Positions 1 through 5,961 of a stretch of 5,961 bases of DNA are shown here, one piece after another. The stretch is from assembly GCA_021774955.1 (NCBI GenBank), contig JAJFIN010000449.1, positions 1 to 5,961 of the forward strand, written 5' to 3'. The notes beneath the pieces were generated by a model that was not told the DNA's origin, searched no databases, and saw nothing but the letters and a program-made list of their open reading frames with translations. The translations under genes and the position numbers were made by a program. The DNA is from Alphaproteobacteria bacterium. GTDB taxonomy: Bacteria; Pseudomonadota; Alphaproteobacteria; M2410. Every line of letters starts with the position of its first letter. Position 1 is the stretch's first letter.

Positions 1-1481
1 CAACGATCGACCGCAGAACCGGAGAAATGCAGTTAGATCGATTGCTGGAAGTTGTTGAAGATGTTGATACTCCAACGGTACAGATTTCGCTCGACGAGGC
101 GCGCCGCAAGAATTCCGAGATTCAAATAGGTGAATTCTTCACAGAGCCGCTTCCTCCGATCGAATTTGGTCGGATTGCGACCCAAACTGCCAAGCAAGTT
201 ATCGTGCAGAAAGTGCGCGATGCCGAACGCGAGCGTCAGTACGAAGAATATAAAGACCGGATCAACGAGATCGTTCATGGCTCGGTAAAACGCGTCGAGT
301 ATGGAAATGTAATTGTCGATCTTGGCCGCGGTGAAGCTGTTGGCAGGCGCGATGAATTATTGCCTCGTGAATCGTTTCGTCCTCAGGATCGCATCCGAGC
401 CCTTATCGTCGATGTTCGTCGCGAGCAACGCGGGCCTCAGATTTTTCTGTCGCGCTCCAACCCAGAATTCATGGCCAAACTTTTCAGCCAAGAGGTGCCT
501 GAGATTTACGATGGCATTATCGAAATTAAATCAGTTGCCCGGGACCCCGGCAGCCGCGCTAAAATCGCCGTCGCTTCCAATGAAGGTTCGATCGACCCCG
601 TTGGCGCCTGCGTCGGCATGCGCGGCAGTCGCGTCCAAGCGGTTGTTAATGAGCTTCAAGGCGAAAAAATTGATATTATTCAATGGTCGCCAGACCCAGC
701 GACATTCATCGTCAATGCTTTAGCACCTGCTGACGTTGTCAAAGTCGTGCTCGATGAAGACGCGGAGAAAATTGAAGTTGTTGTTCCGGACGACCAGTTG
801 TCGCTGGCCATTGGTCGACGAGGCCAAAATGTCCGCCTTGCCTCTCAGCTTACCGGCTGGGACATTGATATTATGACTGAGGCTGAGGAATCAGAACGCC
901 GACAAGCAGAATTCCGTGAGCGGAGTGCTTTGTTTATTGAAGCTCTCGATATTGACGAGGTTATTGCCCAGTTGTTGACCTCGGAAGGTTTCTCCTCAAT
1001 TGAAGAAATTGCTTACGTCTCTCTCGAAGAACTTTCAGGAATTGAAGGCTTTGATGTGGAGACCACTCAGGAGCTTCAAACCCGGGCTAAAGAATACCTT
1101 GACGCCAAAGAAGCTGAGTTTGACAACCGACGCAAAGAGTTGGGTGTCAGTGACGAATTGGCAGAGATTGAAGGTGTAACCGGGGCGATGCTTGTTGCTT
1201 TGGGGGGCGAAGAGATCAAAACCCTTGAAGATCTAGCCGGCTGCGCCACAAGTGATCTCGTCGGCGGCTATACTGAAATTGTCGATGGAGAACGCCAACA
1301 TGAAAAAGGTCTTTGGGACGATTTCGACGTAACCGATGAAGAAGTGAACGGTTTGATCCTTCAAGCACGGATTGCCGCTGGTTGGATCACGGAAGAAGAC
1401 CTTGAAGTAGAAGAGGAAGAAGAAACATCCGAAGCAGACGCAGATGGTGAGGAGGTCGCTGACGCGACGTCCGAGGTCTGA
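1..1481 (+). CDS. nusA: Transcription termination/antitermination factor NusA (5' end outside window)
   Basis: NusA binds RNA polymerase and nascent RNA in the cytoplasm and modulates pausing, intrinsic termination and antitermination. The frame is open to the window edge: codons before the ATG at 27 read TIDRRTGE, which matches the usual NusA N-terminal domain, so that ATG is internal and about 40-50 codons are missing. Counting from it, residues 1-80 are the rest of the polymerase-binding domain. Residues 82-152 are an S1 domain (VHGSVKRVEYGNVIVDLG). Residues 155-235 are KH1, with GMRG at 197-200. Residues 236-284 are KH2, with GRRG at 263-266. Two helix-hairpin-helix repeats follow, at about 308-358 and 375-455, and then a Glu/Asp-rich tail (456-484). 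All signature motifs look intact. It heads the visible part of an operon, and the stop is 30 bases before the preferred ylxR start. The family assignment is essentially certain; only the true start is unseen. Confidence 0.97.
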   Translation, partial: TIDRRTGEMQLDRLLEVVEDVDTPTVQISLDEARRKNSEIQIGEFFTEPLPPIEFGRIATQTAKQVIVQKVRDAERERQYEEYKDRINEIVHGSVKRVEYGNVIVDLGRGEAVGRRDELLPRESFRPQDRIRALIVDVRREQRGPQIFLSRSNPEFMAKLFSQEVPEIYDGIIEIKSVARDPGSRAKIAVASNEGSIDPVGACVGMRGSRVQAVVNELQGEKIDIIQWSPDPATFIVNALAPADVVKVVLDEDAEKIEVVVPDDQLSLAIGRRGQNVRLASQLTGWDIDIMTEAEESERRQAEFRERSALFIEALDIDEVIAQLLTSEGFSSIEEIAYVSLEELSGIEGFDVETTQELQTRAKEYLDAKEAEFDNRRKELGVSDELAEIEGVTGAMLVALGGEEIKTLEDLAGCATSDLVGGYTEIVDGERQHEKGLWDDFDVTDEEVNGLILQARIAAGWITEEDLEVEEEEETSEADADGEEVADATSEV

Positions 1482-1498
1482 AGGTGATGTTTGCGAGG
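1481..1498 (+). promoter_or_regulatory. Candidate ribosome binding sites that decide the ylxR start
   Basis: AAGGTGAT at 1481-1488 overlaps the nusA stop and partly matches the 16S anti-Shine-Dalgarno complement; its AAGG is 6 bases ahead of a TTG at 1491. GAGG at 1495-1498 lies 13 bases ahead of the ATG at 1512, a long but usable spacing. The first site has the better match and would couple ylxR translation to nusA termination, but it serves a weak start codon. Sequence alone does not settle the choice. Confidence 0.4.
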
Positions 1499-1511
1499 CA
1501 CAATAATCTTG

Positions 1512-2138
1512 ATGAACAAAGCTCAACAAAGCGAACACGTAAATCGCAAGTGTATTGCCAGCGGCGAGATCAAGCCGAAGGCGGTGATGTTGCGCTTTGT
1601 TGTCGGGCCGGATAGCTCGATTGTTCCTGATATTGATGAGTGCTTGCCGGGGCGGGGGATCTGGCTCAGTGCTGACGCATCAAGCGTCGGTTTGGCGATA
1701 AAAAAAGGCGTTTTCAGTCGCGCGGCAAAAAAGAAAGTGTCCGTCAATCCGGCTCTGGCTGATGTAATTGAACAACTTCTGGTAAAAAAATGCGTCAATA
1801 CGCTCGGCCTTGCCCGCAAGGCTGGCAGCGCCGTTTGTGGTTTTGACAAAGTCGACGCGCTCATCGCAGCTAAGCGGCCTGCCCTTTTGTTGGAGGCCAG
1901 TGACGGGGCCAAGGATGGTCGGCGAAAATTGGTCGGCCGGGCGAAAAGACACGAACAAGACAAACAAAGCGCAATTCCCGTGATCGATTGGTTAAAAAGT
2001 GACGAATTGGGTTTGGCATTTGGTCGGGGAAGTGTGATACATGCAGCCCTGACCGAACATGGAATATCAGATCGATTGTTGCGTGATTGTCACCGCCTTA
2101 ACGGGTTTAGGGTAAAGGCTGCGCAATTATCGGATTAA
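1512..2138 (+). CDS. ylxR: YlxR (RnpM)-family protein fused to an L7Ae-like RNA-binding domain
   Basis: A 208-residue protein with two domains. Residues 11-90 are a YlxR/DUF448 domain, with the opening RKCIASGE (12-19) and the GRGIWL motif (47-52). Residues 95-160 resemble the L7Ae/YbxF kink-turn-binding fold (LGLARKAGSAVCGFDKV...). A C-terminal segment (GRGSVIHAALTEHG, 171-184) is common in alphaproteobacterial versions. In Bacillus subtilis stand-alone YlxR (RnpM) binds RNase P RNA and modulates its activity; a similar role here is inference. The start is uncertain. ATG at 1512 is preferred because it lies just before the conserved domain, though the only Shine-Dalgarno-like sequence near it is GAGG at 1495-1498, 13 bases away. 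A TTG at 1491 in the same frame, behind AAGGTGAT at 1481-1488, would add seven residues. Three A-rich slippery heptamers lie in the gene (see findings). The position between nusA and infB is the classic one. Confidence 0.93.
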   Translation: MNKAQQSEHVNRKCIASGEIKPKAVMLRFVVGPDSSIVPDIDECLPGRGIWLSADASSVGLAIKKGVFSRAAKKKVSVNPALADVIEQLLVKKCVNTLGLARKAGSAVCGFDKVDALIAAKRPALLLEASDGAKDGRRKLVGRAKRHEQDKQSAIPVIDWLKSDELGLAFGRGSVIHAALTEHGISDRLLRDCHRLNGFRVKAAQLSD

Positions 2139-2143
2139 AATGG

Positions 2144-2169
2144 CGGGTTGGTGGTCTAGACGTAACCCG
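2144..2169 (+). other. Weak inverted repeat in the ylxR-infB gap
   Basis: CGGGTT (2144-2149) is the perfect complement of AACCCG (2164-2169), giving a 6-bp stem around a 14-base loop. The loop region contains most of the 8-base palindrome GTCTAGAC (2154-2161). No T-run follows; the next bases are A- and G-rich, so it is not an intrinsic terminator. It could be an RNA structure upstream of infB, a processing site, or chance. It is the only structure noticed in this 62-base gap, the longest in the window. Confidence 0.3.
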
Positions 2170-2190
2170 AGTAGATGAACGAAAGAAATA

Positions 2191-2195
2191 AAGGG
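2191..2195 (+). promoter_or_regulatory. infB ribosome binding site
   Basis: AAGGG lies 5 bases before the ATG at 2201. Spacing and composition fit a Shine-Dalgarno site and support this start, which also gives the expected alphaproteobacterial IF-2 N-terminus. Confidence 0.75.
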
Positions 2196-2200
2196 TCAGC

Positions 2201-4744
2201 ATGAGCGAGTCGGAACAGACAGGCGAAAAGGCGGCAGCAAAGCCAGCACGCAAGCCTTTGACGCTAAAGAAAAGAACACCAGGCGAAGGTGCAGCTGCAC
2301 CCGTGCGCCAAAGTGTTTCTCATGGCCGTTCAAAATCTGTTGTTGTTGAAAAACGTCGCCGCCGGGTAGCGACTAAAGAACCTGTGGCTGCACCGACGCC
2401 AGAGCCAAAAGCAGAAGAGGCAGCGCCTGCACCTGCTGCCGAAAGTGTCGAGACCGAAACCCAACAAGATCTCAGTAATTTGACCGAGCAAGAACGCAGT
2501 GCGCGCGCCAAAGCACTCGAAGGCGCGCTCGCGCGGCAAGACGAAGAAACCGAACAGAGAAAAGAGCGCGAACGCAAACGCGAAGAAGTGTCAGCGCAAC
2601 GGGCGAAGGAACGCGAAGACACCGAGCGCCTTGCCGCTGAAGCGGAAGCTACGCGCCTTGCTGATATTGAACTGGCGAGCAAAGAAGCAGAAGAGACAAC
2701 GCGCCGCAACGAAGATGCTAAACGTAAAGCCGCCAGAGAGACGGTTGGCAGTGATACCGGTGATGACCAACGGCTCGAGAAATTGGGCGGACGGATCAAA
2801 AAGAAAACGGAGCAAGAAAAACCGACGTCCCGCATACGCAATGAGCCGGGCCGGCGCCAGGGCAAATTAACAATTGCCAAAGCCTTGGATGACAGTGAGC
2901 GAACGCGATCCATGGCGGCCATGCGCCGCGCGCGTGAACGTGAAAAGCGGGCCGCACGCGGCGTGTCCGAAGCACCGCAAAAGGTTATTCGCGAAGTTAT
3001 TATTCCTGAGACGATTACCATCAAAGAGCTTGCCGATCGTATGGCCGTACGTGGCGTCGACATCATCAAATACATGATGAAACAAGGCACGATGGCAACC
3101 GCCAATGATGTAATTGATGCCGATACCGCGCAGTTGGTCGCAGAAGAATATGGCCATTCGGTTAAACGCGTCGCAGAATCAGATGTCGAAGAAGGTTTGA
3201 TCTCTGAAGATCAAGAAGCAGATCTTCAGCCCCGCGCCCCAGTTGTCACCGTCATGGGTCATGTCGATCATGGTAAAACATCTTTGCTTGATGCCATTCG
3301 CCAGGACGATGTGGCGGCCGGTGAAGCCGGCGGCATCACCCAGCATATTGGTGCCTACCAAGTCGACACTCCATCTGGTCAGAAAGTAACCTTCCTTGAT
3401 ACCCCTGGTCATGCAGCGTTTACGCAAATGCGTGCCCGCGGTGCAGAGGTCACGGATATCGTGATCCTTGTTGTTGCTGCTGACGACGGTGTAATGCCTC
3501 AAACCGTCGAGGCGATCAATCACGCCAAAGCTGCTGGCGCGCCGATCATCATCGCCATCAATAAGATGGATAAGCCGGGTGTCGATCCAACTCGTGTTCG
3601 AAACGAACTTCTCCAACACGAAATTGTTGTTGAAGAATTAGGCGGTGATGTGCAAACCGTGGAGGTTTCAGCACTGGAAAAAACGGGATTAGATACGCTA
3701 GAGGAAGCCATTGTGCTTCAAGCCGAAATTTTGGAATTGAAAGCTAATCCAAGTAGTACCGCTAGTGGAACAGTGGTTGAAGCCAAACTGGATAAAGGCC
3801 GCGGGCCTGTGGCGACCGCATTGGTCCAGCGTGGCACATTACGTCGTGGCGACATCATTGTTGCTGGCTCCGAATGGGGTCGTGCCCGAGCTCTTGTTAA
3901 TGACCGTGGCGAGCAAGTTGAAGAAGCGGGACCTTCGGTCCCTGTTGAAATTTTGGGATTGGGTGGCACACCACTCGCCGGCAATGATTTAGTGGTCGTC
4001 GATTCAGAAGCGCGCGCTCGAGAAGTAACGGAGTATCGTCTGCGCAAAGAGCGCGATGCGAAATCTGCTGCGTCTACGACCCAGCGTGGAACGCTGGAGC
4101 AAATGCTCGAGCAGATCAAAGAAAAAGAAATCAAAGAATTGCCCATTGTTGTCAAAGCCGATGTTCAAGGCTCTGTAGAAGCTATCGGTGGCGCTCTTAA
4201 AAATCTGGGTACAGAAGAAGTTTCTGCACGTATTGGTTTGTCCGGTGTGGGGGGTATCACGGAATCAGATGTGATTTTTGCTAAAGCAGCTCAAGCACCC
4301 ATCATTGGGTTTAATGTGCGGGCTAACAGCCAAGCACGTGAACTGGCCGAACGCGAAGGTGTTGAAATTCGCTATTATGCAATCATTTACGACCTTATTG
4401 ATGACATCAAAGCGGCTATGTCCGGTCTTTTAGATCCGACCTTGCGAGAAACATTCCTCGGTAATGCTGAGATTCTCGAAGTTTTCAATGTTTCGAAAAT
4501 TGGTCGTGTGGCCGGGTGTCGTGTCACTGAAGGTAACGTTCAGCGTGGGGCTAAGGTTCGCCTCATTCGCGACAATGTGGTGATCCATGACGGCACGCTT
4601 TCGACCCTGAAACGCTTCAAAGATGAAGTGAAAGAAGTTCAGTCAGGCCAGGAATGCGGAATGGGTTTTGAAAACTATCAAGACTTACAAGCGGGCGATG
4701 TGATCGAGTGTTTCACTGTCGAGGAAATTGCTCGGTCGCTATAG
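2201..4744 (+). CDS. infB: Translation initiation factor IF-2
   Basis: IF-2 is the GTPase that brings formylmethionyl-tRNA to the 30S subunit and promotes 50S joining. The protein has 847 residues, close to the 890 of Escherichia coli. Residues 15-56 form the alphaproteobacterial N-terminal segment (KPLTLKKR, then VSHGRSKSVVVEKRRRR). Residues 95-260 are a highly charged Glu/Arg/Lys/Ala stretch, probably a long helix or coiled coil. An IF2_N domain covers about 272-325. The G domain starts near 346, with G1 GHVDHGKT (353-360), G2 GGITQHIG (377-384), G3 DTPGH (400-404), G4 NKMD (454-457) and G5 SAL (490-492), all intact. Domain II covers about 522-610, domain III about 645-735, and the fMet-tRNA-binding C2 domain about 750-845, including the SGQECGMGFENYQD motif with Cys819. 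A Shine-Dalgarno AAGGG supports the start. No methionine occurs between residues 1 and 238, so any shorter IF-2 isoform would need a GTG or TTG start. Confidence 0.98.
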   Translation: MSESEQTGEKAAAKPARKPLTLKKRTPGEGAAAPVRQSVSHGRSKSVVVEKRRRRVATKEPVAAPTPEPKAEEAAPAPAAESVETETQQDLSNLTEQERSARAKALEGALARQDEETEQRKERERKREEVSAQRAKEREDTERLAAEAEATRLADIELASKEAEETTRRNEDAKRKAARETVGSDTGDDQRLEKLGGRIKKKTEQEKPTSRIRNEPGRRQGKLTIAKALDDSERTRSMAAMRRAREREKRAARGVSEAPQKVIREVIIPETITIKELADRMAVRGVDIIKYMMKQGTMATANDVIDADTAQLVAEEYGHSVKRVAESDVEEGLISEDQEADLQPRAPVVTVMGHVDHGKTSLLDAIRQDDVAAGEAGGITQHIGAYQVDTPSGQKVTFLDTPGHAAFTQMRARGAEVTDIVILVVAADDGVMPQTVEAINHAKAAGAPIIIAINKMDKPGVDPTRVRNELLQHEIVVEELGGDVQTVEVSALEKTGLDTLEEAIVLQAEILELKANPSSTASGTVVEAKLDKGRGPVATALVQRGTLRRGDIIVAGSEWGRARALVNDRGEQVEEAGPSVPVEILGLGGTPLAGNDLVVVDSEARAREVTEYRLRKERDAKSAASTTQRGTLEQMLEQIKEKEIKELPIVVKADVQGSVEAIGGALKNLGTEEVSARIGLSGVGGITESDVIFAKAAQAPIIGFNVRANSQARELAEREGVEIRYYAIIYDLIDDIKAAMSGLLDPTLRETFLGNAEILEVFNVSKIGRVAGCRVTEGNVQRGAKVRLIRDNVVIHDGTLSTLKRFKDEVKEVQSGQECGMGFENYQDLQAGDVIECFTVEEIARSL

Positions 4745-4792
4745 GGACACCATACCGGTCACTTTGTGCCGATGACGGTCGTGAGATCTAAA

Positions 4793-5203
4793 ATGTCAAA
4801 AACCTATTCAACGGCCAAAGGGCCGACGCAGCGCCAATTGCGGGTCGGTGAAATGTTACGCCACGAGATCTCGGTGATTTTAACGCGTGGTGATTTACGT
4901 GACCCGGTACTTGACGGTGTGCCGATGACAATATCTGAGGTCAGGCCGAGCCCTGATATGCGATCGGCAGAAGTTTTTTGTCTGCCGCTGGGCGGGCAAA
5001 ATACTGACGATGTTATCTCTGCGCTCAATAAATGCGCAGGTCATGTGCGTGGACAGCTTGGGCGTCAGATCACAATGAAATTTACTCCGAAGCTTCGTTT
5101 TAGACGGGACCATTCTTTTGACGAAGCGGCGCATATTGATGGCTTGCTCAGTTCCAAACCGGTGAAGCGCGATCTAAGCGCCGGTGAAGAGGATGAAAGC
5201 TGA
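4793..5203 (+). CDS. rbfA: 30S ribosome-binding factor RbfA
   Basis: RbfA is a small KH-fold protein that binds immature 30S subunits near the 5' end of 16S rRNA and assists late maturation and cold adaptation. The 136-residue product carries the family pattern: RQLRVGEMLRHEISVIL (14-30), then RGDLRDP (32-38), a SEVRPSPDMRSAEVF strand region (48-62), a helix LNKCAGHVRGQLG (78-90) and the ending FTPKLRFRRDHSFDEAAHIDGLL (97-119). The length is typical for the family. The start is uncertain. ATG at 4793 is preferred because it gives the usual alphaproteobacterial N-terminus and has a weak GAGA (4783-4786) six bases upstream. ATG at 4772 or GTG at 4766 in the same frame would add seven or nine residues, with no better binding site. 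The gene follows infB after 48 bases and precedes truB by 18, the standard order, so co-transcription is likely. Confidence 0.95.
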   Translation: MSKTYSTAKGPTQRQLRVGEMLRHEISVILTRGDLRDPVLDGVPMTISEVRPSPDMRSAEVFCLPLGGQNTDDVISALNKCAGHVRGQLGRQITMKFTPKLRFRRDHSFDEAAHIDGLLSSKPVKRDLSAGEEDES

Positions 5204-5208
5204 AAGCT

Positions 5209-5212
5209 AGGG
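5209..5212 (+). promoter_or_regulatory. truB ribosome binding site
   Basis: AGGG sits 9 bases before the ATG at 5222, inside the 18-base gap after the rbfA stop. It resembles the AAGGG used by infB. The tight spacing suggests translation is partly coupled to rbfA. Confidence 0.55.
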
Positions 5213-5221
5213 TCTAAATTC

Positions 5222-5961
5222 ATGGCGCGACGAAAGAGCGGCAATCCAGTCCACGGTTGGGTCATCATCGATAAACCTCAAGGGATTGGGTCGACTAATA
5301 TTGTTGGTAAGGTCCGCTGGGCTTATGAAGCGCAAAAAGCCGGTCATGCCGGAACGCTTGATCCTTTGGCATCGGGGATCTTACCGATTGCTTTGGGCGA
5401 AGCGACCAAAACCGTTCCATATCTAATGGCGGCCTTGAAAACCTATCAATTTACCGTGGCATGGGGTGCGCGCACCGAAACCGACGACCTTGAAGGCGCG
5501 GTTGTCGCTGAAAGTGATGTGCGGCCCAATATCAACGCCATCAATCAAGCACTTCCGGCATTTATCGGCGAGATCGAGCAGATACCGCCGGTCTATTCGG
5601 CGATAAAAGTGGATGGAGAGCGTGCCTACACTAAAGCCCGCCGGGGTGATGATGTGGTGCTGACACCGCGAAAAGTCGTTGTCAAAAGTTTTGAGCTGCG
5701 GTCGAGCGCCCTGCCAGAGTGCGCCACCCTTGAGGTTATCTGCGGTAAAGGGACCTATATCCGGGCTCTTGCGCGGGATTTGGCCCAGGCTTTGGGCACC
5801 GAAGGCCATGTCACCATGCTGCGGCGAACCGCCGTTGGACCTTTCAATTTAGAGCGTGCGATTTCGCTGGAAAAGCTAGATGACTTACGCCATAGTGCCG
5901 CCGATTTCCGACCCCTTCTACCGGTCATGACCGCGCTGGACGACATCCCGGCCCTGGCCAT
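5222..5961 (+). CDS. truB: tRNA pseudouridine-55 synthase TruB (3' end outside window)
   Basis: TruB converts uridine 55 in the T-loop of most tRNAs to pseudouridine and also acts as a tRNA-folding chaperone. The reading frame is open from the ATG at 5222 to the window edge: 246 complete codons of the roughly 300 expected, so the C-terminal part is missing. The N-terminal motif HGWVIIDKPQGIGST is at 11-25. The catalytic-loop motif GHAGTLDPLASGILPIALG is at 41-59, with the catalytic aspartate at 47. Tyr75 in KTYQF corresponds to the active-site tyrosine of the Escherichia coli enzyme. PPVYSAIKVDGERAY (122-136) and CGKGTYIRALARDL (174-187, with Arg181) complete the family signature. All key residues are present, so the enzyme is expected to be active. 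The gene follows rbfA closely behind an AGGG binding site. In related genomes rpsO follows; it would lie beyond this window. Confidence 0.97.
   Translation, partial: MARRKSGNPVHGWVIIDKPQGIGSTNIVGKVRWAYEAQKAGHAGTLDPLASGILPIALGEATKTVPYLMAALKTYQFTVAWGARTETDDLEGAVVAESDVRPNINAINQALPAFIGEIEQIPPVYSAIKVDGERAYTKARRGDDVVLTPRKVVVKSFELRSSALPECATLEVICGKGTYIRALARDLAQALGTEGHVTMLRRTAVGPFNLERAISLEKLDDLRHSAADFRPLLPVMTALDDIPALA

Noticed and set aside
27..29. ATG at 27 as the nusA start
   Set aside because: The codons before it read TIDRRTGE in frame, the conserved NusA N-terminal sequence, so the gene begins before the window.
1449..1456. GAGGAGGT, a strong Shine-Dalgarno-like sequence near the end of nusA
   Set aside because: It arises from consecutive Glu codons in the acidic tail, and no suitable start codon lies within 5-13 bases downstream.
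2148..2177. Possible promoter before infB (TTGGTG, then TAGATG 18 bases later)
   Set aside because: Both boxes match the housekeeping consensus poorly and the spacing is off; nothing else supports a promoter.
2912..2923. Internal ATGs in infB as a start for a shorter IF-2 isoform
   Set aside because: No Shine-Dalgarno sequence precedes them. They fall at the end of the charged region, unlike the known internal start of Escherichia coli.
2320..3105. Long minus-strand open frame of 261 codons opposite the infB N-terminal region
   Set aside because: The product is almost all Ser, Arg and Ala, as expected from reading the complement of Glu/Arg/Lys/Ala-rich IF-2 codons. It matches no family I recognise, and the opposite strand holds an unmistakable gene.
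3718..4155. Minus-strand open frame of 145 codons opposite infB
   Set aside because: It is antisense to well-conserved IF-2 domain II, has low-complexity Ser/Arg/Thr-rich content and has no recognisable domain.
4754..4779. ACCG...CGGT inverted repeat in the infB-rbfA gap
   Set aside because: Only four base pairs with an 18-base loop and no T-run; this is expected by chance.
5423..5961. Minus-strand open frames opposite truB
   Set aside because: The + strand encodes TruB with all its catalytic motifs over this span; the antisense frames show no family features.

Overview
The window carries a contiguous, same-strand piece of the conserved bacterial transcription/translation operon nusA - ylxR(rnpM) - infB - rbfA - truB, with all genes on the + strand. 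The protein sequences point to an alphaproteobacterium. NusA has a long C-terminal repeat region with an acidic tail. YlxR is fused to an L7Ae-like RNA-binding domain. IF-2 opens with the LTLKK...VSHGRSKSVVVEKRRRR type of N-terminus, and RbfA begins with a PTQRQLRVGE-type segment. Base composition is moderate, about half G+C by eye, and NusA resembles Rhodospirillales-type sequences. A genus cannot be named from this window.

Layout: positions 1-1481 hold nusA, whose first roughly 40-50 codons lie before the window. Positions 1512-2138 hold the YlxR/L7Ae-like fusion. A 62-base gap (2139-2200) with a weak hairpin and a good ribosome binding site precedes infB (2201-4744). A 48-base gap leads to rbfA (4793-5203, start uncertain), and 18 bases later comes truB (5222 to the window end), which is cut off at its 3' end. 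No gene-free stretch exceeds 62 bases, and there are no RNA genes, mobile elements, CRISPR arrays, convincing internal promoters or intrinsic terminators.

Functionally the genes link transcription elongation/antitermination (NusA), an RNA-binding protein tied to RNase P in other bacteria (YlxR/RnpM), initiation of translation (IF-2), 30S subunit maturation (RbfA) and tRNA pseudouridine-55 formation (TruB). In related genomes the operon usually starts with rimP and continues to rpsO and pnp; those genes would be expected just outside the window.

This is an ordinary core-genome region and no new biological system was found. The observations worth a second look are small. They are three in-frame A-rich slippery heptamers in ylxR near the junction of its two domains, a possible 9-codon reading frame overlapping the infB start, and a few short hairpins.
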